DNA of 64,000 nucleotides, taken from assembly GCF_002646595.1 (NCBI RefSeq), contig NZ_PDUD01000032.1, positions 1 through 64,000 of the forward strand. The letters run 5' to 3'. Both the position numbers and the translations under genes were made by a program. Below, one piece after another: positions 1-8,811 of the stretch. Within the stretch, counting starts at the first letter, position 1, and every line of letters starts with the position of its first letter. The notes beneath the pieces were generated by a model. The model did no database searches, was not told the DNA's origin, and saw only the letters and a list, made by a program, of their open reading frames with translations. Origin of the DNA: Flavilitoribacter nigricans DSM 23189 = NBRC 102662 (GTDB lineage Bacteria > Bacteroidota > Bacteroidia > Chitinophagales > Saprospiraceae).

Positions 1-3
1 TTC

Positions 4-32
4 AAAAAGGGCAGTGCGACCGTTGTAGCACT
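4..32 (-). terminator. Rho-independent terminator after tRNA-Arg
   Basis: On the minus strand AGTGC, a 10-nt loop and GCACT are followed by GCCC and five T. It lies three bases past the tRNA 3' end, so it fits as the tRNA terminator. A related hairpin sits just upstream of the tRNA (115-146). Confidence 0.6.
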
Positions 33-34
33 TA

Positions 35-107
35 GACTCCGTTTGGACTCGAACCTTAAACCTTCCCGATCGTATCGGGATGCTCTATCCAGTTGAGCTA
101 CGGAGCC
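35..107 (-). tRNA. tRNA-Arg (anticodon ACG)
   Basis: Read on the minus strand, the acceptor arms GGCTCCG and CGGAGTC pair over 7 bp with one G-T. The D-arm is GCTC/GAGC with the loop AACTGGATA typical of arginine tRNAs. The anticodon arm is TCCCG-ATACGAT-CGGGA with T33, giving anticodon ACG. The T-loop TTCGAGT is normal, but its stem (TAAGG against CCAAA) has two A-A mismatches, so the T-arm is irregular. The discriminator base appears to be T and no CCA is encoded. A promoter lies about 105 bp upstream, and terminator-like hairpins lie on both sides. Confidence 0.85.
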
Positions 108-114
108 GTTATTC

Positions 115-146
115 AAAAAAGGACAGCGCTAACGTTTTTAGCACTG
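115..146 (-). terminator. Terminator-like hairpin in front of tRNA-Arg
   Basis: On the minus strand a 9-bp stem (CAGTGCTAA/TTAGCGCTG, one T-G pair) with a 5-nt loop is followed by TCC and six T. It ends eight bases before the tRNA 5' end, between promoter and tRNA. It resembles the hairpin after the tRNA and may be the trailer of a lost tandem tRNA. Confidence 0.55.
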
Positions 147-210
147 AAACCCGCTAAAAAGAGATTTTTAACGAGTGACTTTTTAATGAGCCATTCCTCA
201 AATGCGGATG

Positions 211-238
211 CAAAGATAAGACTTTATTTTATTTCAAA
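211..238 (-). promoter_or_regulatory. Bacteroidota-type promoter for tRNA-Arg
   Basis: On the minus strand there is an exact TATCTTTG (-7 box TAnnTTTG) at 218-211 and a TTTG at 238-235 as a possible -33 element, with 16 bp between them. Transcription would start near 205 and run into the tRNA. Confidence 0.55.
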
Positions 239-387
239 AAAGGTTTTGTGAAAAAAAGAGAAAAAATCCTGGATAGGGTGATTAGGTTCGGTCAGTACAG
301 TTGAGACAATAGTATGATTCTCTTGCAGATAGCAGTAAGTCTACCGGCAAATCAGGGAGGTGAAACAAAACCAAAAGGAAAGCGGAT

Positions 388-852
388 CTAACGTGCCAGG
401 GTATGAATATCGTGGATGGCCCGCAAAATATCCTGCCGGCTGATCTGGCCGATCAGCCGCTGCTGATCATCCACCACCAGTAACCTTTTGTATTTGGTGC
501 TGAGAAAAATATCCGCAACTTCGAATATATCGGCATGTGCGGAGATGGTCCGCATCACATTAGTCATATAGTCGGATACGGTATTTTTGTTGACGGGCTG
601 ATTGTGGTAAGAACTGTCAAACAACACCCGAAGGCAGTCTTTATCATCGATCAGTCCCACCAATTCTTTGCGCGAATTCAGCACCGGCGCACCGGCAATG
701 TTCTTTCCGAGTAGCGTTTTGATAACCTCCATGATAGCGGTATCCGGCTGGAAGGTGATCAGGTCACGGACCATGTAATCAGAAACGGAAGGAGCTTTGA
801 CGGTGGTACGGTCATCCGTACGCTCAACGGGTTTTTGCTGATAATTTTTCAT
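388..852 (-). CDS. CBS-domain protein (Bateman module)
   Basis: The 154-residue cytosolic protein consists almost wholly of two CBS motifs. Each begins with the same VSDYM pentad (near residues 23 and 92) and ends in a hydrophobic strand plus an ILRAI-like helix. Tandem CBS motifs usually bind adenosyl nucleotides and act as energy or ligand sensors. There is no attached enzyme, channel or HTH domain, so the partner is unknown. The first 20 residues are charged and probably disordered. The gene stands alone between the tRNA promoter region and the subtilase gene. The family is secure; the specific role is not. Confidence 0.85.
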   Translation of the reverse strand: MKNYQQKPVERTDDRTTVKAPSVSDYMVRDLITFQPDTAIMEVIKTLLGKNIAGAPVLNSRKELVGLIDDKDCLRVLFDSSYHNQPVNKNTVSDYMTNVMRTISAHADIFEVADIFLSTKYKRLLVVDDQQRLIGQISRQDILRAIHDIHTLAR

Positions 853-952
853 AGCTCGATTGGTTAGGGTGGAGAAAAGACAATTGTTGTATAAAATACC
901 GATTTTTTGCGGATTTTCCTAACCAGAAGCACGCCCTACCCGGAGCGAAAGC

Positions 953-2566
953 CTAATGAACGAGTAATTTTTTACTGGAGATCTCCCGGCCGTTACTGAC
1001 GCTGACTACGTACATACCGGCGCCAAGCTGGGTGAGTTTGATGCTTTTTCTTTTAGGGTCTAATTGCAGAGGAGAGAAATTTTCACGGTATACGACCTGG
1101 CCGAGTGCATTGGTAACGATCAATTCGTAAGTCTCAAAATCGGGAGTCTGCATCTCGATCGTAACCTCTCCCTGGGTTGGGTTAGGATAAAGCGTGATCA
1201 GATCGAGATCACCGATACTGGCGGAACAACCCTGGCTGAGCAGTTGCAGTGATTGAAAGAGGTTTAGCCGGCCACCGGTAACTGTTTTATCCTGAAGGCT
1301 GTTGAGCGGATCGACACCGTTCAGTAAAGCTTCGCGAATGGCCAGTGCCGTTTCCGCCGGTTGGCGCAGGGCATCTTCGGCCAGGTATTCGCAGGGCAGG
1401 CTGTATAATAAAGCGATAGAGCCGGTCACGTGGGGTGCGGCGGCAGAATTACCGCCAAACAGGCTGCGTTCGTCGTAGAGGTCAATGGTGACGGTGCCTT
1501 CTCCGGGAGCTCCCAGGTCAACGGAGGTGTTTCCGTAGGCCGAAGCTTCGTACTTTTCGTCGCGCCGTGTCGTATTGGTCACGGCAAGGATATAATCGCT
1601 GGTACAGGTGGGCGGCATATCTCCGAATTCTTCCACATCGAAATTTTCGTTCGCAGCCGCTACTCCGGCCAGAATGCCTACTTCGCCCAGGCGATCGTAC
1701 ATGCTGCCCCATACGGGCTGGTCCACACAAAAAGTACGCGCCAGACCCAGGGATAAATTGGTGGCGACCACAAAGGCCCCTTCCGCACCGTCCGATTCGT
1801 TGTAGCGCCGCCGCTGTTCGATCATATAATCATAGGCTTCGATCAGCCCGCTGATCCGCGTACTGGTCAACAGCATCATTTTGACTTCCCAGTTGATGCC
1901 GGAGGTGCCGAAACCGTTGTTGCCTCTGGCCCCGATGATGCCGGCTACCCGATGGCCGTGGTTATCGGCCGGGTGGACGTTATTATTCAGATTGAAATTC
2001 CAGCCCCGGTCGTCGTCGATATATCCATTGGCATCGTTATCAATCCCATCGTCGGGGATTTCACCTTTATTGAACCATAAATTGGGCAAAATATCTCCAT
2101 GCCGGGGATTGAAGCCGGCATCAGTAATGGCCACTACAATGGTATCCCCACGAGCGGTAACCCCGCCGGTCGTAATATCCCAGGCTTTTGCAATACCGAT
2201 GCGATTGAGGGTCCACTGGTCGGTGAAATACGGATCGTCGGGAGTGTTGCGCGGACTGAGTTCGTAGTCGGCCTGTACGGCTTTTACCGATTCCAGCACG
2301 GTCAGCCTGCCGATCACTTCAAACAGATCGAGTTCGGGATCGCAACTAAAAAGGTGAATGTTGTTTGGGGCGGAAAGCGTTCGGCTGTAGGCCAGTTCCA
2401 GAGCTTGTCCGGGCAGACTTTTGCTGTTGGATACTAAGTCCTGAGGAGAGCTCTTCGTATCCAGCTGGAGGATAATTACTCCCGGAATGGGGCCCGGAGC
2501 ATCCCGGCTAAAAAGGGAGGAAAGCGCGATAAAGAATACGACAAATAAGGACGTAAATAATTTCAT
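953..2566 (-). CDS. Secreted subtilisin-like serine peptidase (S8) with T9SS sorting domain
   Basis: The 537-residue precursor has a signal peptide (1-20), a propeptide-like stretch (about 25-105), an S8 catalytic domain (about 120-440) and a C-terminal type-A T9SS sorting domain (about 458-537, with a YPNPTQG motif and a final KKLLVH). The catalytic triad is visible: D149 in TDAGF, H203 in NHGHRVAG and S374 in GGNSAAAPH; N306 in AAANEN would form the oxyanion hole. The Asp and Ser motifs deviate from canonical DTG and GTSMAAP but keep the key residues. The DGIDNDANGYIDDD segment looks like the calcium loop common in Bacteroidota subtilases. The product is probably exported by the Sec and type IX systems and anchored on the cell surface or released. 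Confidence 0.9.
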   Translation of the reverse strand: MKLFTSLFVVFFIALSSLFSRDAPGPIPGVIILQLDTKSSPQDLVSNSKSLPGQALELAYSRTLSAPNNIHLFSCDPELDLFEVIGRLTVLESVKAVQADYELSPRNTPDDPYFTDQWTLNRIGIAKAWDITTGGVTARGDTIVVAITDAGFNPRHGDILPNLWFNKGEIPDDGIDNDANGYIDDDRGWNFNLNNNVHPADNHGHRVAGIIGARGNNGFGTSGINWEVKMMLLTSTRISGLIEAYDYMIEQRRRYNESDGAEGAFVVATNLSLGLARTFCVDQPVWGSMYDRLGEVGILAGVAAANENFDVEEFGDMPPTCTSDYILAVTNTTRRDEKYEASAYGNTSVDLGAPGEGTVTIDLYDERSLFGGNSAAAPHVTGSIALLYSLPCEYLAEDALRQPAETALAIREALLNGVDPLNSLQDKTVTGGRLNLFQSLQLLSQGCSASIGDLDLITLYPNPTQGEVTIEMQTPDFETYELIVTNALGQVVYRENFSPLQLDPKRKSIKLTQLGAGMYVVSVSNGREISSKKLLVH

Positions 2567-2836
2567 GCCTATATTTTATGGCCGGTATTAAAACTAATAA
2601 GCCGGAACGACTACTAAATTAAGCATTCGTTTTACCTCCTGCCAACTTATGCTGTTGGTTTTACCCGACAATAACTAAATTTATTCGGGTAGTAATGCTA
2701 CGCTGGAGGCAGCAAGGAATAGTTCCGCTTCGGTAGATATCGAGTCCTTTCGGGGATAAAGAATACCTGCCGGAATGCTAGTTATCCGGTCCTATATATA
2801 CGGAGAAATTTGGTGGAAGGTTTTGGGCCTGATGGG

Positions 2837-3508
2837 TTAGATGACCACTTTGCCGCCTTTGAGCCGCAGCATGCGTTGGGTCTTGGCCGCCAGATCGAGA
2901 TCGTGGGTAACCAGCACCAGGGTGGTGTTCGCTTCCTCATTCAGCTGAAAAAGCAGATCCTCTACTAACTGGCCCGTATCCTCGTCCAGGTTGCCGGTAG
3001 GTTCGTCGGCAAATAAGATCTTGGGGCGGTTGGCAAAAGCGCGGGCCATGGCTACCCGCTGCTGTTCCCCGCCGGAGAGCTGGGAAGGATAGTGATCCAG
3101 CCGATCGTTCAGCTCTACACGCCGGAGCAGTTCCGTCGCCTGGCTGAGCGCATCGGGATCGCCCTGCAGTTCCAGCGGTATCATTACGTTCTCCAGCGCA
3201 GTGAGAGTGGGCAAAAGCTGAAAATTCTGAAAGATGAAACCGACGTGTTCGTTGCGTACGGCGGCCCGTTCGTCTTCGCTCAGCGGATCCAATTGGATAC
3301 CATTCAAATAAACGGCACCGCTGGAGGCCTGATCCAAACCGGCGCACAGGCCGAGCAGGGTCGTTTTTCCGCTTCCGCTGGGACCGACAATAGCAAAGGT
3401 TTCCCCGGCTCCGATCTCAAAGCTCACTTCGTGTAATACGGTGAGCTCCCGCCCGTCATTTCCCGTAAAGGTTTTACTTAGGTTTTCAACTTTCAGCATG
3501 GACATCAT
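2837..3508 (-). CDS. ABC transporter ATP-binding protein, LolD/YbbA (MacB) family
   Basis: A 223-residue ATPase with Walker A (GPSGSGKTT, about 43-51), Q-loop, signature [15 protein letters not shown] (about 144-158), Walker B ([12 protein letters not shown]) and H-loop (THD). Length and the [10 protein letters not shown] signature fit the LolD/YbbA/FtsE-like group, which works with FtsX/MacB-type permeases in lipoprotein release or extracytoplasmic substrate extrusion. No such permease is encoded next to it; the left neighbour is the subtilase. The ATPase may serve a distant permease. Methionines at residues 1, 2 and 4 all could be the start. It is divergent from the glycosyltransferase gene. 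Confidence 0.88.
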   Translation of the reverse strand: MMSMLKVENLSKTFTGNDGRELTVLHEVSFEIGAGETFAIVGPSGSGKTTLLGLCAGLDQASSGAVYLNGIQLDPLSEDERAAVRNEHVGFIFQNFQLLPTLTALENVMIPLELQGDPDALSQATELLRRVELNDRLDHYPSQLSGGEQQRVAMARAFANRPKILFADEPTGNLDEDTGQLVEDLLFQLNEEANTTLVLVTHDLDLAAKTQRMLRLKGGKVVI

Positions 3509-3624
3509 TTAAAATGAGCCGCAGTCAGGCGGCCATCATTACTAACCCCTAAATGTACAAAAGGTTGATGGAAGGGTAGGAGGAAGAAATGGAAGGCGGG
3601 GATAAACAATCCTGGGAATGCTTT

Positions 3625-3632
3625 TATCTTTG
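3625..3632 (+). promoter_or_regulatory. -7 box TATCTTTG upstream of glycosyltransferase gene
   Basis: Exact match to TAnnTTTG 31 bp before the ATG of the membrane glycosyltransferase; no clear -33 TTTG is seen. Confidence 0.5.
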
Positions 3633-3663
3633 CCTCCTGATTTAATCTAATGACGAGCGAAAT

Positions 3664-5346
3664 ATGCTTTGGGATAAGGAAGCGGTAAGGTATTCGGTTC
3701 TGCTGGCCCTGCTGGGAGCGGTTTTTTACATTTCCTTTCTGGGAGGGGTGCACCTGTTTGATTGGGATGAGATCAATTTTGCCGAGATCAGCCGGGAAAT
3801 GCTGATCACCGGTGAGTACACCCGGGTATATATCGATTTTCAGCCTTTCTGGGAAAAACCACCGCTATTCTTCTGGCTGCAGGCGGCCGCAATGCAGGTA
3901 TTCGGGGTGAATGAATTTGCGGCCCGTTTGCCGAATGCGGTTTGCGGGATTATTACCCTGGTGGTTCTGTTCAATATCGGCCGCAGACTTTACGATACAC
4001 GTTTTGGTTTGATCTGGGCGGGCGTCTATTTCGGAACGATCCTGCCTTTTCTGTATTTCAAATCCGGGATCATTGATCCCTGGTTCAATCTTTTCATTTT
4101 TCTGGGAGTCTATTATTTCGTGCTGTCCCACTGGAAAAGAAATGGTTATACCGGCATTGAACTTCCGGCCAGTCACTGGACGTATCTCATCGCCGGTGGC
4201 CTGTTCATCGGTCTGGCGATGCTGACGAAAGGCCAGGTGGCTTATATCATTGCCTGTCTGGCGTTTTTCGTTTACTGGGTTATCTATGAGCGCTTTCGCT
4301 TTTATATCAATATGCCGCAGTTCCTGGTCTTTACGCTGGCAGCGGTGGTGATCACACTGGCCTGGTACGGCATTGAGACCTGGAATAACGGGCCCTGGTT
4401 TATCGGGGCGTTTCTGGAGTATCAGTATCGGCTGTTCAGTACGCCGGATGCCGGGCACCGGGGATTCCCCTTCTACCACGTTGTTGTATTGCTGGTGGGA
4501 TGTTTCCCGGCTTCTGTTTTTACGATCCGCTCCTTTTTTAAGCTGCCGGGCGAGGAGCAGGCTTTCCGGAAAGACTTTCAGGTCTGGATGAAAATACTGT
4601 TTTGGGTGGTGCTTATTCTGTTCAGCATCGTTCAGTCCAAGATCGTCCATTACTCTTCGCTATGTTATTATCCGCTTACCTTCCTGGCCACGGTAGTCAT
4701 TGATAAAATGGTGCGGGGGGAGATCCAGCTGCTGCGCTGGATGCGGATAGCGCTCTGGAGCATCGGCGGACTCTTCATACTGGTAACGGTGGCGCTGCCT
4801 TTTTTGGGAATGAATATCGAGTTGATCGAACCGCTGTTCAGTAAAGATCCCTTTGCGGCCGCAAACCTGGAGGCGGATGTCACCTGGACCGGTTTTGAGA
4901 TCATTCCCGGACTGCTGTTGTTTGCGGTTATTTTCCTGACTTTGCGCTGGTGGCGACAGGAACAGTTCCGACGGGCCATACCGACCTTATTTGGTGGAAC
5001 GGCAATATTCGTCATGCTGACGCTGATCTTTTTTATTAACCGCATCGAAAGTTATTCCCAGCGAGCCGCGATCGAATTCTTTGAAAGCAAGGTAGGGGAG
5101 GATGCTTATCTGATCACCGACGGCTATAAATCCTACGCCCAATACTTTTACGGAAAGACCCGGGAGTATTCGCGGAAAGGAGAGGAGGAGCGGGAAATAC
5201 TTTTTTCGGGAGATATCGATAAGGATGTCTATATCGTAACTAAGATCCACAAAGCGGATCGGCTGCGGGCCAGACCGGAATTGACGGAGATCGGAGCGAA
5301 GAACGGATTTGTATTTTTTAAGCGGGAAAAGACTGCTGGGGACTAA
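3664..5346 (+). CDS. Dolichyl-phosphate-mannose/ArnT-like membrane glycosyltransferase
   Basis: A 560-residue polytopic inner-membrane protein with about ten hydrophobic segments in the first 450 residues and a soluble periplasmic C-terminal part (about 450-560). The first periplasmic loop carries FDWDEINFAEISREM (D35-E36), the acidic motif of GT-C enzymes of the PMT/ArnT/AglB type, followed by EKPPLFFWLQ and ARLPNA, both typical of ArnT-like proteins. Such enzymes transfer sugars from polyprenyl-phosphate carriers to lipid A, protein or glycan on the outer face of the membrane. Acceptor and donor cannot be told from sequence. The gene is monocistronic, with an apparent promoter at 3625. Confidence 0.88.
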   Translation: MLWDKEAVRYSVLLALLGAVFYISFLGGVHLFDWDEINFAEISREMLITGEYTRVYIDFQPFWEKPPLFFWLQAAAMQVFGVNEFAARLPNAVCGIITLVVLFNIGRRLYDTRFGLIWAGVYFGTILPFLYFKSGIIDPWFNLFIFLGVYYFVLSHWKRNGYTGIELPASHWTYLIAGGLFIGLAMLTKGQVAYIIACLAFFVYWVIYERFRFYINMPQFLVFTLAAVVITLAWYGIETWNNGPWFIGAFLEYQYRLFSTPDAGHRGFPFYHVVVLLVGCFPASVFTIRSFFKLPGEEQAFRKDFQVWMKILFWVVLILFSIVQSKIVHYSSLCYYPLTFLATVVIDKMVRGEIQLLRWMRIALWSIGGLFILVTVALPFLGMNIELIEPLFSKDPFAAANLEADVTWTGFEIIPGLLLFAVIFLTLRWWRQEQFRRAIPTLFGGTAIFVMLTLIFFINRIESYSQRAAIEFFESKVGEDAYLITDGYKSYAQYFYGKTREYSRKGEEEREILFSGDIDKDVYIVTKIHKADRLRARPELTEIGAKNGFVFFKREKTAGD

Positions 5347-5633
5347 ATTTTGTAAAGACAACTCTCGCTTCGGATCGTCTAGTGTTCCTACCGGTTCATT
5401 CTGATGGTTCTTATTTTATGCACCAGTATTTCTTCCTTTTCCCCGGCGAGAGTCAGGGAATCGAACCAGCCTTCGCAGGCGCTTTCTATTTAACAATCAT
5501 CAATTTAAAATATTAACATTTTCATAATTGCGTTTCGTCGATTTAACCCTTCTTTAACGTGGACAAAATTGGCAACGGAGCGCTTTTTCTTCTAATTTGT
5601 AGTGGCCAATATTCGTGAATTCAACTACAAGTT

Positions 5634-6371
5634 ATGAAAACCAAATCTACTCTTTTGATGCTCTCTGGCTTGGCGCTGCTCTCTCTGAGTGCCTGCTTTT
5701 CTCCCCGCCCGGTAGTCCGGGTAGAACCGATTGAAGAACCGCAAAGATGGAATTACGGCCAGGCCATCCTCGAAGCGGAAAAGAACGGTATCACCGCCAA
5801 TGCGGCCTTCGCTTACAGCGACGATGATTTCCTGGTGTTTGATGTAGAAGTTACCAACTGGCGCGAGGAGCGCATCCTGGTGGATCCCGCCGGCATCCAG
5901 CTCGATGTCAATTCCGCTACCAGTATGTACATTCCCGCAATTGATCCCGAGGAACAAATGCTGGGTATGGAAATGGATGCCTCCCGTCGGGAAGCCAATG
6001 CCAAAAATGCGGCAGTAGTGGCCGGGGTAGTAGCCGTGGCGGCCGTAGCGGCGGCCGTTGCTACCAGTTCTAATGACAACAACAATAATGAAAACAATTT
6101 CAACAACGATGGTGTTGATGTGGTCAATGTAGCGCCTACGCTCGTGCTTGGCGCTGGTGCCGGCGGAGCACCGCCTCCCGGACCTATTGCCGTGGATCCC
6201 TGGTTCTGGTCCGATCAGACCTTGCGGAAAACCACCCTGGAAAAAGGGCAGCAGGTGCGCGGTAAAGTACTTTTTCCACGGAATGATCAGATCCGGAATT
6301 TTGAAATGTCGGTACCGGTTGAAGAACTTATTTTTACCTTTGAGTTCAGACAAGTTTTACACCGACCATGA
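5634..6371 (+). CDS. Predicted lipoprotein, function unknown
   Basis: The 245-residue precursor has a lipoprotein signal with lipobox LSAC (cleavage before C21). The mature part begins with a soluble domain (about 30-115) holding alternating strands. An unusual Ala/Val-rich hydrophobic stretch (about 123-142) and an Asn-rich linker (about 146-158) follow. A Gly/Pro segment and a final domain end in hydrophobic strands (FTFEFRQVL). The internal hydrophobic run could be a membrane helix or a glycine-zipper-like segment. I recognise no named family. Its stop overlaps the next start (ATGA), so it is probably cotranscribed with the DUF4177 gene. Confidence 0.75.
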   Translation: MKTKSTLLMLSGLALLSLSACFSPRPVVRVEPIEEPQRWNYGQAILEAEKNGITANAAFAYSDDDFLVFDVEVTNWREERILVDPAGIQLDVNSATSMYIPAIDPEEQMLGMEMDASRREANAKNAAVVAGVVAVAAVAAAVATSSNDNNNNENNFNNDGVDVVNVAPTLVLGAGAGGAPPPGPIAVDPWFWSDQTLRKTTLEKGQQVRGKVLFPRNDQIRNFEMSVPVEELIFTFEFRQVLHRP

Positions 6372-6583
6372 ATTTGAAAAAATACGAGTACAAGATCGTT
6401 GAGGCAACGCGCAAAGGTAAATGGCAAAGCGAAATTGATGTAGATGCTAACGAAGATATCCTGATCGGCTTGGGCCTGGAAGGTTGGGAACTGATCCAGG
6501 TAAGCCCACATGTGCAGAACAACGGGCTGACGGCTTATCTCTACTATCTCAAGCGCGAATTGCCACCGGAAGATCTCGTTTAA
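6368..6583 (+). CDS. DUF4177-like small protein
   Basis: A 71-residue cytosolic protein with the DUF4177 pattern: YEYKIV near the start, a central LGLEGWELIQV and a terminal YYLKR. Function of the family is unknown. The ATG overlaps the stop codon of the preceding lipoprotein gene by four bases, implying translational coupling. The homocysteine methyltransferase gene follows after 10 bp. Confidence 0.75.
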   Translation: MNLKKYEYKIVEATRKGKWQSEIDVDANEDILIGLGLEGWELIQVSPHVQNNGLTAYLYYLKRELPPEDLV

Positions 6584-6593
6584 CCTTTATATT

Positions 6594-7553
6594 TTGAAAA
6601 ATCCTTTTCAGCCATTTCTGGAACAGCAGGGTTTTGTGGTGCTGGATGGGGCAATGGCTACAGAACTGGAAGCGATGGGAGCGGATCTCAATGATCCGCT
6701 CTGGTCGGCCAAAGTCCTGGTGGAAGATCCGGAATTGATCCGCGAGGTGCACCTCAATTATTTGACTGCGGGAGCGGATGTGCTGAGTACCGCTACTTAC
6801 CAGGCGACCTACCGGGGCTTTGCCCGGCGGGGCATCGATCGCGAAGCGGCAGAAAATCTTTTTGTCGAAAGCGTCCGGCTGGCTGCTGCCGCGAGAGCAC
6901 AGTTTTGGATGGAGGAGCGACATAATATTGCGAGTCGGAACTTTCCCCTTATTGCCGCATCCCTGGGACCTTACGGGGCCTACCTGGCCGATGGCTCCGA
7001 ATACCATGGCAACTACGGCCTTTCCCGTTCGGAGTTGGAAGACTGGCACCGGCCCCAGGTAGAAACGCTCGCTGCTCTGGAGGAGGTCGACCTGCTGCTT
7101 TTTGAAACGATTCCTTCCCTTTTGGAAGCCGAAGCCATTATCGATCTGATGGGGAATTTTCCCGATCGGCCATACGGATTGAGTTTTAGTTGCAAAAATG
7201 GGAGAGCAGTGTCCCATGGCGAAACGTTCATGGAAGCGCTCGCTCTAGCATCGGGCGTATCGCAGATCGCGGCCGTAGGGATCAATTGTACGGCTCCGGA
7301 GTTTATCGGTCCTTTGCTGGAAACGATCAAGGGGGAGGGTAGCCGGCCGCTAATGGTGTACCCCAACAGTGGCGAGGTTTGGAATGCCGGCGCTCACTGC
7401 TGGGAGGATCCGGAAAATAAGCAGGGGATTGCGGATCACCTTTCAGATTGGTACCATTCGGGCGCCCGCATCATTGGTGGCTGTTGCCGGACGACACCTG
7501 CCGATATTGCCCGGATCCGGGGAAATCTTCAACCTTTAGTCAAACCGCTGTAG
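6594..7553 (+). CDS. mmuM: Homocysteine S-methyltransferase
   Basis: A 319-residue TIM-barrel enzyme of the MmuM/YagD group that makes methionine from homocysteine using S-methylmethionine or S-adenosylmethionine. The motif LDGAMATELE lies at 17-26. The zinc ligands are visible as C232 (GINCTAPE) and C297-C298 (GGCCRTTP). It has no cobalamin or folate modules, so it is not MetH. The start is a TTG at 6594; the first internal ATG (6654) would remove the conserved LDGA strand, so TTG is preferred. It is the third gene of a compact run and its 3' end overlaps the convergent arginase-fold gene by 18 bp. I see no SAM riboswitch upstream. Confidence 0.88.
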   Translation: MKNPFQPFLEQQGFVVLDGAMATELEAMGADLNDPLWSAKVLVEDPELIREVHLNYLTAGADVLSTATYQATYRGFARRGIDREAAENLFVESVRLAAAARAQFWMEERHNIASRNFPLIAASLGPYGAYLADGSEYHGNYGLSRSELEDWHRPQVETLAALEEVDLLLFETIPSLLEAEAIIDLMGNFPDRPYGLSFSCKNGRAVSHGETFMEALALASGVSQIAAVGINCTAPEFIGPLLETIKGEGSRPLMVYPNSGEVWNAGAHCWEDPENKQGIADHLSDWYHSGARIIGGCCRTTPADIARIRGNLQPLVKPL

Positions 7554-8639
7554 CGCCCTGAGGAGCCTTTCGGGCAGTTCGTCCTGGCTGGCCTTTTTGT
7601 AATCGTTATAGGAGCAGGGGATCAGCCGGTGTCTTTGTAATTTTTTATTGGTCTTGACCGGGATCTGCATCCACCATCGGCCGCTTTTATTACTTTTCCA
7701 AAAGGTGAGTTGGTAGTCCAGTCCCTTGAAATCAACGATATATTCCACCAGTCCATCCGTACTGACGGGGAAATCGTTTTTACGACTGTAAAATCCTTCC
7801 GCAAAGTACCAGATCATTTGGGCTAAACTGCGGGCGGTCTGCTCATCCCGATCCTTCTCCGGTTTAAATCCATAAATACCGAAGGCCCGAAGTTTATCAC
7901 TCATGCCTGCATACCGACTGATCTGGCAGGCTTCCTCCGTGAAAAAGCCGCTGGGTGATCCATCCTCCTGCCCCGGTGCTTCGGCCTGTTTTAAAGCGGA
8001 GATATGAAAGCTGAGTAGGTCGGCATCCCGGATCAGGGGTTCCAATTCCGACAGGTCGGCTTTGGCCTTGCCCAGCCGCATCATATCGTACTGTTGCTGG
8101 TGAACCCAGTTATAGGTACTATTGTTTATGAAATGTGACTGGCACCCGATCAACCCCAGGTGAAAGAGTCTGGACCTTTTTTGGTGCACGATTTCGTGAA
8201 AGTAATGCCGCTCGGTAGCGGAGCCCTCCGCTGCGAAAGGTACCTTTTCATCGACAATCACCTGACTGATGGATTCCTTAATGCTTTTAAACGCCCGGTA
8301 TTGGGCCTGGATCATGGTGGCATGACTGCCGATAAGGATCGGAACAATGCGGCTGTCCATGAGTTCCCGGATCACCGGAACCAAAAAGCCAACCTGTTTG
8401 CGGCGGGCATTTCCGAAATCCATTAATTGCAGATTCTCGAAAGGGAAACTGAGCTGGTACAATTGGCGACGTACGGCATCTGCCGTTTCCTGGTCCAGCC
8501 CGACCAGCGCAAGTTGTACAGATTGCAGGTCAGCCTGGTCCGGACGAAAAAATTGGATGCTTTGCCCAAAATCTTCTGCCTTGAGGTCGAGGTCTTCAAA
8601 ATGAGAAAGATCGATGGGGTGTAACCAATTTTCGTACAT
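7536..8639 (-). CDS. Arginase/formiminoglutamase-fold protein, metal ligands lost
   Basis: The 367-residue protein has the overall ureohydrolase layout and resembles Bacteroidota proteins usually labelled formimidoylglutamase. The manganese-binding motifs are degenerate: GGDHS is replaced by IGSHATM (about 100-106), DAHxD by VDEKV, and the SxDxDxxDP motif by SFHISALKQA. Five of the six usual Asp/His ligands appear missing, so hydrolase activity is unlikely. The fold seems retained for another, possibly structural or regulatory, role. The C-terminal 100 residues are basic and aromatic-rich. The gene overlaps the end of mmuM by 18 bp and is divergent from the OmpA gene. No hut or arginine pathway genes are nearby. 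Confidence 0.8.
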   Translation of the reverse strand: MYENWLHPIDLSHFEDLDLKAEDFGQSIQFFRPDQADLQSVQLALVGLDQETADAVRRQLYQLSFPFENLQLMDFGNARRKQVGFLVPVIRELMDSRIVPILIGSHATMIQAQYRAFKSIKESISQVIVDEKVPFAAEGSATERHYFHEIVHQKRSRLFHLGLIGCQSHFINNSTYNWVHQQQYDMMRLGKAKADLSELEPLIRDADLLSFHISALKQAEAPGQEDGSPSGFFTEEACQISRYAGMSDKLRAFGIYGFKPEKDRDEQTARSLAQMIWYFAEGFYSRKNDFPVSTDGLVEYIVDFKGLDYQLTFWKSNKSGRWWMQIPVKTNKKLQRHRLIPCSYNDYKKASQDELPERLLRALQRFD

Positions 8640-8803
8640 GTAGATGATAAATTTTTAAGCTAAGGGTATAAGTACTGCCTGGTCAAAGAACGATATTTTG
8701 TTAAAATATTTCAAAAAAGTTCGTTCAAAATGAAACCGGCGCAATGCTTATGCGTAAGAACTAATTAATTATGAATTTTCTGGGATATGACGCAAATAAC
8801 ATT

Positions 8804-8811
8804 TACCTTTG
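8804..8811 (+). promoter_or_regulatory. -7 box TACCTTTG for the OmpA gene
   Basis: Exact TAnnTTTG match about 190 bp before the ATG, implying a long 5' leader (about 8818-9004) in which I see no conserved riboswitch. In the same 365-bp gap (8640-9004) the divergent arginase-fold gene has only a weaker candidate on the minus strand, GTTCTTTG near 8681. Confidence 0.5.

Noticed and set aside
6560-6600. Search for a SAM riboswitch before the homocysteine methyltransferase
   Set aside because: Only 10 bp separate it from the previous gene, and the operon leader at 5347-5633 shows no conserved SAM-aptamer pairing that I can see.
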